NCBI GenBank assembly: GCA_014898425.1
Contig: RCSZ01000016.1
Coordinates: forward strand, 1,426,001 to 1,490,000
Direction: 5' to 3'
From: Botryotinia globosa
Taxonomy: Eukaryota; Ascomycota; Leotiomycetes; Helotiales; Sclerotiniaceae
DNA: 64,000 nt
How positions within the stretch are numbered: the first letter of the stretch is position 1; every line of letters begins with the position of its first letter. The translations under genes and the position numbers were made by a program. Below are positions 9,962 through 21,006 of this stretch, one piece after another. Below the pieces are notes generated by a model. That model saw only the letters and a program-made list of their open reading frames with translations. It was not told the origin of the DNA and did not search any database.

Positions 9962-12900
9962 GTATGTCACCATGTTTAACTTTAACAAAGGAGGGGTGCA
10001 TCGGGTTAGCTTTAGAGACACCAAAGGAAATAATCATTGTAGTAAAGCAGTAAAATGAAGTCCGAAAATATGGAAAGAACGGATCTCGGAGTTTAGAGAG
10101 ACATGCAACAAATGTATTGGAAAATTAGATGATTGGTTTAACATGCTGAACTTCGCTTTGGCATCAGTTATGTTGGTGGAGTTGGATGATGGTTGTATTC
10201 CATGGCATGATGGGCGAAGAAGTGTTTGCGGACATTAATACTCAGTAAGTAGGTAGATAGATATGGACAGAGGTTCGGTCGTTGCGGGTTTCCTACAATG
10301 TAAGTGCGTGCCAGCAGCACTGTACGAAAGAGGCGAGCTGCTGGCAACACACCAGAACAACTCAACCCAACAGTTACAAATTGTCAATTTCTGATTTGGA
10401 ATAATCAGAAGTCGGCGACCGGTCCAATTCGGATATAGTAGATATGCAACAAAATACTCATGAATATATGGCCTCCAATCATGACGATCGAATATGCAAC
10501 TCAGGGTAATATCACGATGTTTCAAGCGGCAATGGAGTGATTAGAGCGCCGAATCTTCGGATGTAGCGATTTTGTTTTGTTTTGATCGGAGGTAAAGAAT
10601 TGGAGACTGAAGTTTTCGCCGAAGATTTGGAATTCGGCGATATTTAGATGTGCAACATTAGAGATTGTTTTCGGTGTTTACCTTGTGGATGAGTTGATTT
10701 GTTGCGCTGGTGATAAATCTGGTGACTGGATTGGCGAGATCAAATGAAGGGGTTTCGGAGCTTCATAGTCAGTTGGTGTAATGTTGTATTGCTACTTGGC
10801 TCAACAACAACAACAACCTCAACTAGTATCGCGAGAGATTTTGATGTCTCAACCACCTAATGTTCGGATTTTCGGATCTTTAAAGACATGCAACAAAAGG
10901 ATGAAAGGCACTTTTGAATCGTAATGATTTGGATTAGAATCATAAGCTGTATCCACCGACGGAATGGATCTTCCGTTTGCAAGTTCTGCGAGCTGAATGA
11001 GTTGTATCTCGGAAAGTGACGACAGTTTGTACGAGATGCTACCTGGTAGTTTCGCACGCAGCAGTGACATACAATTAATGCTATAACTCCACAGGCATGG
11101 CTTTCACCCTCAATTCCCGACGGAGTGCGGAATATTTAAGATACGAAATACAATCTATGTGTTAGCTACCGCTCCGCTCAAGCAATTAGCTTCTCTCCGG
11201 CGCCATAATTCCCCGGCGATTTTGATGTTTGTCAAATTCCGAAATTGCAGGTTCCATCAAAACATCTGATATACGTACCACGATCCTCTGGACGGAGCGT
11301 AATATACGTAACTATGAAAAAGTATTCCCGAATGGTGACAGAAAAAGATCCATTCCCTCCAAGATGGTGGCGGGCTTGGGTTCGTTCTTCTACGGGCTAT
11401 ATTCGGGAGAATCTCCATGTTGTTGGATTTTCCGATGAGTTGTGCGAGTGCGAAGTATGTAGATACGCTCGAGATACGGTAATGTTCTTGCGGAAGTGCG
11501 AGTTTAGTGGAATGAAACGTTGAGGATTTATTGGTAGATCATGTCACAATAGTAGATCGCTAAGAAACAAGCCCCGTAGGTTAAAGATTGCTAGACAGTA
11601 TCATTCTACACACATTTCCCAGACTCTAACCACCTTCGTCTGTCTCATCCCTCTTCCTCACCGAATCAATCTGCGGAAATATCGCTATCGCTATCGCTAT
11701 CGGTTTCGGAATATCGTATTTTACGATGTGCAACAAAATTGTCTAATGGCGGATCTCATAGGGCCGCTTTCCGTCTTTTAGGTCTAGATTTCCTCCTCTT
11801 AATTCCCCGAGATTCCGTCCATCCAACAATTCCACCAACACATACAGACTATTCCATACATTAGCATCTTTCTAACCATTTATTCCAGAATCTAACACAG
11901 ATGCTGCGGAATGTGGCGGTTTTACGACCTGCAACAAAAAGATTTATGAGCGGAAGGAGTTTCAGAAGTGCAGTATGTGGGTACGAACAGCTAGAACCGC
12001 CACAATGTTCATTCATCCAAGTGTTATCTACGGAATTTCCGCTATCAGCTAACTAAACATTATCTGGCGATATCTCGCCTGATTCTTGACAACAAAGATC
12101 CCATTTCATCGCATGAAGGAGTCTCGGCAGATATTCACGGAATTTGAAATTTCCTAGACTTGCAACAAAAGATTTTGAAGTTTATCTATAGGTGGGATTT
12201 GTTTCTTGGCTGGTGGGTATAGTCAAGATTGCGAGATTCCCAGGTTGAAGGATGAAACAACTTTGTTTGTTAAATTCCGTTGACACGGAATTTTAGACAT
12301 GATGGCATATCTGACTTGATATCGGATTTTTACTCGACAATTTTCCGACAGCCCACCGGAATACAGAACCTACTGTACCTTGCGGAACAGAGTAGAATTT
12401 CAATTCCCGTAAGTATATCGAATAGTTTCCCCATACCGACTCTCGTCGAAGCGACAGCATCATCATCTCCGTTCTGTCCATTTCTTAGCTCGTTGTAGTA
12501 TCTACAACTCCAAGCTATAAGGTTATCCGCACCGTAACAAACCATCGTATCTAGTGGGCGGAAATAGGTATTGGCGGAAATACCGATACCGATTTAAGAT
12601 ATGCAACAAAAAGTCGTTTTCTTTATACTTTTCGGATAGCCGCTAGGTCGGTTTCATGACAGTTGTGGACGGGGTTTCGAATTATAGTGGTGAACCTAAT
12701 GTTTTATCGTTCCCAAACAACGACCGTTGGTGGAAGTTTATTATACTTTGTCGGAAATCGGAATTTTCAGATATGCAACGCGTCCTTTTTGGCATTCGGT
12801 TTGAGAACATAATGGTTGGTCATGGAATTAGCATGATATAGAAGTTGCAGTACAATCATCTGCTTCGATCCAGTGGTTCCGGAGCTGTTGTGAAACAGAA

Positions 12901-13005
12901 TTCCTCACAACTCCTTGAGCATCCAGAACTCCAAAAAGCAATCTCGTTCGCACTCTGCTTGTGGCAATGGTCTCTGCATTTCTCTACGATGCACAACAAG
13001 ACTTG

Positions 13006-13848
13006 GTTCCTAAGAATAGATATATCCCGTTCTCAAGGCCCAATCTCATGGCACTCGTGAAGAAGTCCGGAGTGATCTAAACTTTCGTTCTTTCTGTGCG
13101 ATTCCAATTGAGATCCTCCTCAATTGCATTGATTGATTGTTACGGTGGATCGCGGTCATAATCAGACCAGACTGGACTGGGGCAGCCTGAGAGAGATTGG
13201 TGTTGATTTGAACCGAACATCATCCAGAGTACTGGGGCGGAAAATCTTCGCGGCGAGAATTTGAACGATTACTTTCGTAATACCACGATAGTCTCTGGGT
13301 GTCATTCCAAGGAATTCCAATGTGACAGGTACCATTTCAAGCAGATAAGATAAATGTCTCTCAGTGCTGCAAGTGAGTTATACTTCAGGAGTATCCTCCA
13401 CGGATTATCAATGGACTTTACAAAGAAAGACATGGTGCTTATATGGATTCGACGAACTCTTTTTAATGGAAGCGATTGACGGCAGCTGAGATTGACTAGG
13501 ATTGTCGGGATGTAAGCTGCCGTTGATATTCGAACCAACATCAGCGGGTACATCGATCTAACAGTTAGTCTCACCAGTGGTTGAATACGATAAGATTAAT
13601 GTTCGCTGTGTTGGCTGTCCAGTATCTCACCGACATCATTTGGAATCGCTCCAGCGGATTAGAATACGCCACCAACGTGCAGAATCATGATGTAAGAAGA
13701 GGAGCCCTTATACCGATAAGAATCTCACTACCTTTTGTTTCACTTGTAGTAGGTACCTCGCACATAATGATACTTCGGTGTTGATTTTCTATCCATGACT
13801 TGAACTGGTACTTCAGTCAAAATTGAATAGTAGCGTATTGCTTCGGCG
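13006..13848. other. Intergenic between repeat array and P450 relic
   Basis: About 840 bp with no recognisable gene and no further array box. It holds only short open frames without motifs. Confidence 0.4.
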
Positions 13849-15365
13849 ATGGGTTACCTCTCAGACTTTGGTGGAGTCTTGTTGGGTATACTTTTAGTCT
13901 GCTATCTGCTTGATGCTGCAAGACTCAGAGCAAGACACAAGCAATTTATGAAGCGAAATTATTGCGAAGAACCCCCCGAGAGATCGTCTAAATATCCCTT
14001 CGGTATCGACCTTTTCCTTGACAAAATGAAGAATATAAAAAATCAGACACATCTCGAATCTATCATGAATCATCACAAGGAAGTCGGAAGCACGTACACC
14101 GAGAAGTCTATCGGTACAACAACCATCTTTACCATCGATCTTCACAATCCTCAAACATATTACATCTAAGAAAAAAGGCTTTCTGTCCGCTTCTAGGAGA
14201 TGGCGTATTCAGCACTGACGGACCGTTCTGGGAACACTCCCGAGCGTTGATACGACCTACCTTTACAAGGTTCAACGTGGCCAATTTTCCTGCATTCGAG
14301 ATACATCTTCAGAAGTTCCTGAAACTTATACCGAAAGATAGAAGAATCGTAAACCTGAGTTCGTTGCTTGATGACCTGGTTAGTCGAACTTCTGTCTATG
14401 TGGTACCCCTTATCAAGGATCAATCTTTTGCCGATAAAAATAGTTTCTAGACACATCTACAGAGTTCATTTTTGGCGAATCTGTCAATGCTTTAGATGAG
14501 TCTTCTGATGAAGCTTCTGAATCCCATAAATTTCTCAACGCTTTCCACCATGCTCAGCGAGGCATCAGTATCCGATCTCAGCTCCGTACCTTATCATTCT
14601 TATATCAAGGCCGTTGGGATAAAAAGAGAGACGGGCCGTTCATAAATTCGTCGATGCACATATTGACAAGGCACTCGAGCTCCGCCGGGAATATCTAGCT
14701 TCCAAGAAATCATTCACGAATCCAGATCCCTCGGGTTCAAGCGACGAAAAAGAAGAAGAAGAAGAAGAAGAAAATCATCGCTAAGTTCTCCTTCACGAAA
14801 TGGCCAAGGAAACAGATGATCGTCGGGAACTCCGGAATCAAACTTTACAGGTATTCTTGGCGGGTCATGAAGCTACGGCTATTGGGGTTGGGAATGCAAT
14901 CTTCTGGTTATGTAGGAATCAGAAGGTTTGAGAGAAATTGAGGAAAGAAGTATTGAAACACAGGGAGAAGGATGAAGAATTTAACGTTTGAGAGTTTAAA
15001 AGGGATGAGATATCTACAATGGGTCGTTAACGAGAGTAGGTTTTCTCTTCATACTTTATTCTCCCTTTACCCTGTTCAATGAAGAGAATAAAAGAAACCA
15101 TAATGCTGACGTGAACGACTAGCTCTTCGTCTCATCCCTATAGCCCCAACCATAACCCGTGGAGCTGTTTGCGATACCATCCTCCCTCGCGGTGGCGGCC
15201 CTTCAGGAACATCCCCGATTCTCGTCAAAGCCGGTACTTGCGAGATTGGTACAAGAGTGGAAAGGAGTGGAGTGTAGAGATGAGGTTGCGGAGTGGGTGG
15301 AGGAGATCAAATTGAGCGTGGAGAGTGGAAATGGTGTTAAAGTTGAGGTGAAGTGGGCTTGGTAG
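13849..15365 (+). pseudogene. Cytochrome P450 relic, CYP52 (alkane hydroxylase)-like
   Basis: It starts with a membrane anchor (VLLGILLVCYLLDAARLR) and KYPFGIDLFLDK, as in n-alkane/fatty-acid hydroxylases of the CYP52 clan. The frame breaks at 14167-14169 and resumes as LLGDGVFSTDGPFWEHSR. A good intron fits at 14379-14450 (GTTAGT...TTTCTAG), leading to TEFIFGESVNALDE. A frameshift follows near 14630. The next frame (VDAHIDKALELRREYLASKK, then I-helix FLAGHEATA) has stops at 14782-14784, 14929-14931 and 14989-14991. A second intron fits at 15036-15122. The K-helix/PRGGG part is present, but the sequence then jumps near 15240 to the extreme C-terminal GVECRDEVAEWVE motif. The haem-binding loop (FxxGxRxCxG) is missing, and about 20 residues also seem lost near 14169. 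It cannot encode an active enzyme. Confidence 0.85.
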
Positions 15366-16156
15366 GGGAATTACTGTATTTTGAGGATACGTGTGATCTT
15401 GTCGACTTTTTTAGGCTTGGACATGAAATGAAGTTCGCCAAACCTCGAATTTGCATCCGAGTATTCCGAATTCTGTAGAGCATTCATCTAAAGGGGCTAG
15501 CGGTGTAGGAAATCAAACAATTTTTATGCAATCTTTGAGCCACCCTATAGAAAATTATAGCATCACTTAATCATGTACCTTCCAGCATTTGACAATCACA
15601 CTTTCAATCAGTGATGCTGTTGTCGTTGGAGTCCCGTGATACCCCTATCCCATCAAGAAGGCCAAGCTCTCGACTTAGTAAGCACTAAAGTCCGAAAATA
15701 ACCTTAATCATCTCCACAGCCAGCACCATTTGACACGTCCTGTAGCTATTGATTCCACGACAGTCTCTTTATCAATTTTCTTCTTGTATCTTAAGGTCTG
15801 CTGATCATTTCATCTTATCAGGCGCCTTTCTGAGGATTTTCGGCATCAATCATTCTTAACATTGTGTTTTGGCCGCTTGCTCGATTGCCATTCGGAATTT
15901 ACGCCTTAGCAAAGTTTGTGATCCCGTGAGAATTGGAATTTTTGGTTATCCAGAACAGTTTTAGTTTGCATTCTCTGTACGTTTTTGCATCAACTCAAAA
16001 CGCAGAAACTATCGCACTGATAGTGGCAGATCGATATCTTCTTGATTTGGAATCACGGATCTTGCATTTCTGATACCCATCACGTGATATAAACTTTTTC
16101 ATTTTGGCTATACTTCTCTTATCTTTGGCAGTTTCTTTGGGCATAATCGAGTAGGT
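15366..16156. other. Intergenic, promoter side of the glycosyltransferase
   Basis: No gene seen in about 790 bp. Ends with the 5' region of the glycosyltransferase (start context AGGTATGTC). Confidence 0.4.
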
Positions 16157-17486
16157 ATGTCGCATCAAGCACTACGCGATCTTCCAGATTTCTTGCAAAA
16201 TTCGCCTTATCTCCCAGTCATAAATTTTGATATCGACGAGCCACCTCCTCCTAAAGCAGCCAAACCGAGTATCGCGCAAATACTTCGGTCAAGACCTGTT
16301 CGAACAACCATACCTATTGTTATTTGTGGACTCATTATACTCTTATTACTTCCTCATGGGACACGTAAAGCAAAAGAATTGCATCTTCAGTACAAAACTC
16401 CTGCATGCTTGAAACAGGCTCCTGTTGTTGTGGAGTCCCTGACGGGCGAGGAGACAGGAATTGAGTGGAATAAATACGCTTATATTACATATGCAACCTC
16501 TCAAGACCATTTGTGTAATGCGTTGATGTTATTTGAGTCGCTCAAAACGCTAGGGAGCAAAGCGGAAAGAGTATTAATATATCCTCAATTATGGAGAGAT
16601 GAATGGATTGAGGATGTCAATGGGAAGGGTCTGGATATCATCACTGAGATGCTGATCCAAGCGAGAGATGAATACAAAGTGGAATTGAAAAATGTGGAAA
16701 TTTTGAAGCACAAACATAGTAGCCAGGGTAACAAGTCTCACTCTTACTCTGCATTAAAACGTGAGATCATAAACGCTAATGCATAATAGATGAATGGGCG
16801 GAGAGTTACACAAAACTCCTAGCTTTCAACCAGACATCCCACGAGAGACTTCTCGTTCTGGATTCCGATTCCATTGTTCTGAAGTCCATGGATGAATTAT
16901 TCCTTGCTCCAATGTCAGACTCAACGCAACTCCTTGCACCACGAGCGTACTGGCTTGATTCCGAAGGTGTCCCTCAATTAGCATCCCACATCATGCTCAT
17001 CAAACCGTCAACAACAGAATTCTTACGGCTTGAAAGTGAGGTCAAAAAAGCCCGTGTGGGTATCTACGATATGGACATCATTAATTCTGTCCTCACACAG
17101 CAAAAAGACTCCTGTGGCTTAATAGACCATCAAGTCTACTCACTTCTCACAGGAGAATTCAGAAGACCTGTCGATAAGCATAGAGGCTTCTGGGGAAAAG
17201 GGCATGAAACTGATGTATGGGATCCATTGCAAGTGTTCCGGAAGTCAAAGTTTGTTCATTTCAGTGATTGGCCTTTGAAGAAACCGTGGCAATTGAATGA
17301 TATGGAATGGATCGGAAAGGGGCCGACGTGTGATGCGGTGCCGGATGGAGATGATTGTAGGGGAAGAGATATTTGGGAGGGCCTGTATGATGACTTCAGG
17401 CAGAGAAGAGTGGTAAGATATTCTTCAAGTCTTTGCAATACTTGTTGACTGACTTTGTTTTACAGAGAATTTGCGGATTGGAATAA
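16157..17486 (+). CDS. GT8-like type II membrane glycosyltransferase (glycogenin/GNT1-like)
   Basis: Three exons: 16157-16727, 16790-17412, 17466-17486; introns are 62 and 53 bp. The 404-residue product has a short cytosolic tail, one membrane anchor at about 51-66 (IPIVICGLIILLLL), then a lumenal catalytic domain. YAYITYATSQDHLCNALMLF is the usual opening strand and helix of fungal GNT1/glycogenin-like transferases. LLVLDSDSIVLKSMDELF carries the DxD (DSD) metal/nucleotide-sugar motif. HIMLIKPS and FVHFSDWPLKKPW match conserved late blocks, and the protein ends in RICGLE. It is probably a Golgi enzyme adding a sugar (GlcNAc in the yeast GNT1 case) to glycans. Donor and acceptor are not readable from sequence. 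The splice model keeps the frame throughout. Family call is firm, specificity inferred. Confidence 0.85.
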
Positions 17487-17980
17487 TTGCGACTTGTAAA
17501 AGATTTACCACCGATGGATACAAATTTGGGATATAGAAATAGAAATTGATTAAGCGTTTAACAAGCGTTATTTGCTGTGGATATAGACACACGCACAGGC
17601 ATAAAGTCGGACTTCCCATGCCCTTATCATACACAGGCTCTTTGAGAATTGCCTAAATCATTCGAATGCTGTGAGAGACTTGCAGAGTTTAACTGCGGAA
17701 GGCAATCGTCTAGGTAAGTTGCAATCACATTTTTTTTGGAGAGCATTAACATCAATCGATTGCGGATAGTTGATGTATCATAACATTGCATGCTACTTAT
17801 AGAAATCACAGAGCTATACAAAGAAACCACAAATCATCCACAAGAGATTAAGAGACAGAAGGTTAAAAGCCTTCAACAGAAAATCATCTCCATCAATGCT
17901 CAGAATTGTTCGGATTCCCTCCACCTCAAGGCCAATATCTCATTCTGAACACCCAACCCCCCAACTCCCGTCCGATCGGT
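17487..17980. other. Intergenic between convergent genes
   Basis: About 490 bp between the ends of the glycosyltransferase and the RGG-tailed 2EXR gene, presumably two 3' UTRs. No other feature seen. Confidence 0.4.
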
Positions 17981-19913
17981 CTATTGACCACGACCTCGGC
18001 GACCACCATACCCTCCACGGCCTCGAGAACCACCGCGACTTTCGCCATCACCTTGATGATTGGGACCACGTCGATTTGCGGTGAAATCCTTGAGCTGTAT
18101 TTTATGTCAGCATTAATTCACTAGCTTTTAGGCTATTCAACATACCAATTGATTCTGGATTTCTTCCTTTGCTAATTCGATGCCCTTTTCAGTGCCATTA
18201 TAAAGGCCGATTTCCCGATTCTTCTCGCCAACGTAAGCCTTTGGAGCAGGCACGATTTCGAGATTGGCCTTGACCGCCAATTCGTTGAGGAACTCGTTGC
18301 TCCGATACGTTAATTTGCCCATGTGCTCGGTTGGCACCTGGATCGCATCGTGTCCAAGATTCTTGCCCTTGCCATCTTTCAATGGAGGAGCCAAGGAGAC
18401 GAAGCTGAAAGTTGGAAGCTTGTCGTTCCATCTGTTGGCCCCACAGGCATGAACGCCTTCTCCGGCCCGAGCCTTGGCAACTTCGGCTTCGAAGTCCGTT
18501 CTCTTCTGTTGCTGACTCTGTGTCAGACCGTTGTGAATCGCCGGTCGGAAGGTCAGGTTGCTGGGCATCCGTCCAGCCGGGAACTTCATGCACTCTGTCT
18601 TGACAACAAAGAACACTTCCTCCACACTCGGAACTCCAGGAACTAAGGAGTTCCGGGCAATTGTCCTGTCTTTTCCGTGAAGGATTCCCATCACATCGAT
18701 TCCACCGCCGCCAATGCCGGCTCCACAAACGCAGGAATACTCATCCTCGCCTTGAGGCCATTCCCAGGTGTCGTAAGTACATTTGTACTTACAAGTACCG
18801 ATGAAGTTGGCACATCGGAAAGCTAACCGAGGGAAGATTTCCTCGGAATGGCGGCGGAAGAAGTTGACGAGTGTCAGAATGCATACCCCGTCACCAAAGA
18901 AAAGGACGTCGACATATGGGTTATAGTATGTCCAGGGACGCTCTTCGTTCTGGCGATATGGATAATTACCCGGAAAGTTATTGAGATATCGCTTCTCATA
19001 TACTCGTTGGGCTTCGGCACGGGATTCTTGCGTCGCTTGCAAGATCGCCGGAACTTTCTGACCAGGCTTGGAGATGTGCCATGTGCCATGGTTATGATTT
19101 CTCAAGTCATTGGGGTCGGAACTATCGATATAGTCAGGTTCGCCATTTGGTGGGCAGGGGAAGTCTGGATGCAACACAACTTCGAGGATGCGAGGTGAGG
19201 AACGTGCTGCGATGTTCCAGATCTTGTATCGAAGCTCAGGTGCGAGCTTGGAAAAGATTGTAAACTCGGTCAAAGGCTTACTGATGTATTGTTAGTACTG
19301 ATACGGGTGAAAGGGAATATCATGTGATGTGAGAATAAGAAGCATGTACGTACCTAGCCTGCTCTAGATCAAGCTTCTTCAAGCGATCGGCAATCTCGCC
19401 AAGTGATTCTCCGTCGATGTTGACACCGCGATGAGGACCCTCATGACGATGAGATGTTTCAACATTGTCTTCTACAAGAAGACCAAAGGATTGCTCCTTC
19501 TTGTTTTGGCCCCTACCCTTGATATTTGGCTGCGCGGGAATAGAGGGGCCTGCCATTGGGGCAATGTCATTCAAGTTGACTTTTGCCCACTTGTTCTTCT
19601 TACCCTTGCCTTTGCCTTTGCCCTTGTGGGCAGTTGTTGGGGCAGGAGCTTCTGTGTTCTGAAAGCTGTCAGTTTGATCTCTGGACAAGGGACTATGGTG
19701 ATCGGGGCTGAGAAAATCGAGAGAAGAAATACATACTTGTGATAAACCGCCGTCGTTAGTGGCGGTTGCCATATTAGTGGACTCGATCTGGCTCTGTCCC
19801 TCAGTGGTAGCAGATCCAGTGGATGGTCTACCTTGGACTCCTCTGCCGTTTGGTTGTTTTTCACCTCTTGGTGCCGGTCGGGATGGGTTGGAAATGGGGT
19901 TATTGAAAGACAT
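17981..19913 (-). CDS. 2EXR-domain protein with C-terminal RGG tail
   Basis: Four exons on the minus strand: 19913-19737, 19658-19354, 19280-18146 and 18094-17981; introns are 78, 73 and 51 bp. The first intron is a multiple of three and has no stop, so it could also be retained. The product is 576 residues. The N-terminal 165 or so are low-complexity, with a Lys/Gly run (HKGKGKGKGKKNKW). The central 2EXR domain begins FTIFSKLAPELRYKIWN and includes ILQATQESRAEAQRVYE. The last exon adds an arginine-glycine tail (SRGGSRGRGGYGGRRGRGQ), typical of RNA-binding or nucleolar proteins. 2EXR proteins have no established biochemical role. The tail suggests, but does not prove, RNA binding. The start is the first ATG in the frame (19913). 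Confident it is a real gene; function unknown. Confidence 0.8.
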
Positions 19914-21006
19914 GTCGTAAATCTTTATGTCCAATTTGATCTTTTGGAGTGTTGCTTGATATAGCTTCTTATGGGAAGTTCTTTAAAGTAAGAAGAGGAG
20001 TTATAGAAAGTTTCCAAACAGGAAGTTGGAGAAAGTGTCTGTCTTTTGAAGTCTTGGATATTCTTTTCTAATTGAGAGTAAGAAGATCTGGAGAAGTCGA
20101 ACTGAAACTATGATGATTTTTTTAGGAGAGTAGACGATGTAACAGGAAGCCTTTATTACTTTGGGAGACTGGTGAAATGACGCTAGTGATACCACATTCA
20201 TGTTAGCGAGTTTTCATACGGCTGGCTATTGTTTCGACTGTATTGAATCTCGGTTGTTTATGTAGTACCAGCTTATTTGTAAGCATTTCAGAAAGTTGGA
20301 TATGATATTTCGAAGGTGAATCTGATCATTTGAATAGTGTAGAAATATATTTATTGAATAATCGAATTGATGGCTACCACGCAGACGGTGAATACGTCTT
20401 GGACAAATGGTAGGAACCGGGTAAGGACTAGATTATACAATTTCAGCAAAAGATAATCTTAGGGTGCTGTAGTGTTTTGAGCACGTCATTCATTACAAAT
20501 GTTCACGTGCTTCCTCTCGTATTTTACGTTTGTATGTTGCACATGATATCAATTAAATCAATACTCTCAACTTATTCTGCATACAACTTACTGTATTCCC
20601 TAGATATTTGAATATCTTTAACTTGAGTATCCGATCTCTTAAACTGGAGCTTTCATGATTGATGCTATATTTTCATGCGTTTCTTAAAATACGCGGAATG
20701 GTACCAGCTAAGATTCCAAAAACGACCATATCAGCTCACACATTCACGAGTAGTTTGCAATTGAAGTTTGTAGTGGATAACTTAACTTGACTGGGTTTGG
20801 CAAGCAAAATGTCACCCGCTTGTTGAACGGAAAGAGAATCACGGGGAGTAACTAGATTTAGTAGAAATCTTACTGTATGATACTCCCGTTATCTCGCAAT
20901 AAGCCTCAGTATTTCTGTAAAAAAAAAAGGCATGATAAAGTAAACATGAAAATATGGAATTCCTGAGACGACAAAGTAAACAGTATCTTCCAGCTAGCGC
21001 TAGCTA
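19914..21006. other. Intergenic, about 1.1 kb
   Basis: This is upstream of the RGG-tailed 2EXR gene and downstream of the NACHT-ankyrin gene. A single weak minus-strand resemblance to the array box (ATGTGCAACAT) near 20545 is probably chance. No gene seen. Confidence 0.4.

Larger units (their letters stand above)
6861..13005 (+). repeat. Long array of a diverged repeat with a conserved GCAACAAA box
   Basis: About 6.1 kb without a convincing gene. A short box, consensus AGAYRTGCAACAAA and usually preceded within 10-25 bp by CGGA, recurs on the + strand. Exact GCAACAAA cores start at 6881, 7476, 7657, 7822, 8595, 8885, 9510, 10105, 10446, 10890, 11730, 11931, 12162 and 12603. Near-matches occur at 7099, 7290, 9163, 9779, 10652 and 12775, and weaker ones at 8007, 11145 and 12991. 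I found only one core on the opposite strand in this interval (near 10696). Spacing is 160-220 bp up to 8.0 kb and mostly 170-350 bp after that. Spacer homology is clear only at 7.3-8.1 kb. The pattern suggests an old satellite-like tandem repeat whose box has been kept while the spacers drifted. Function unknown. Confidence 0.8.

Noticed and set aside
14750..14775. GAA repeat as a microsatellite of interest
   Set aside because: Short run of Glu codons in the P450 relic; ordinary slippage.
18264..18728. Overlapping open frames inside the 2EXR gene
   Set aside because: They are alternative-frame shadows of a well-supported exon.
20535..20560. Minus-strand ATGTGCAACAT as an inverted array copy
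   Set aside because: Too short and without CGGA or AGA context; probably chance.
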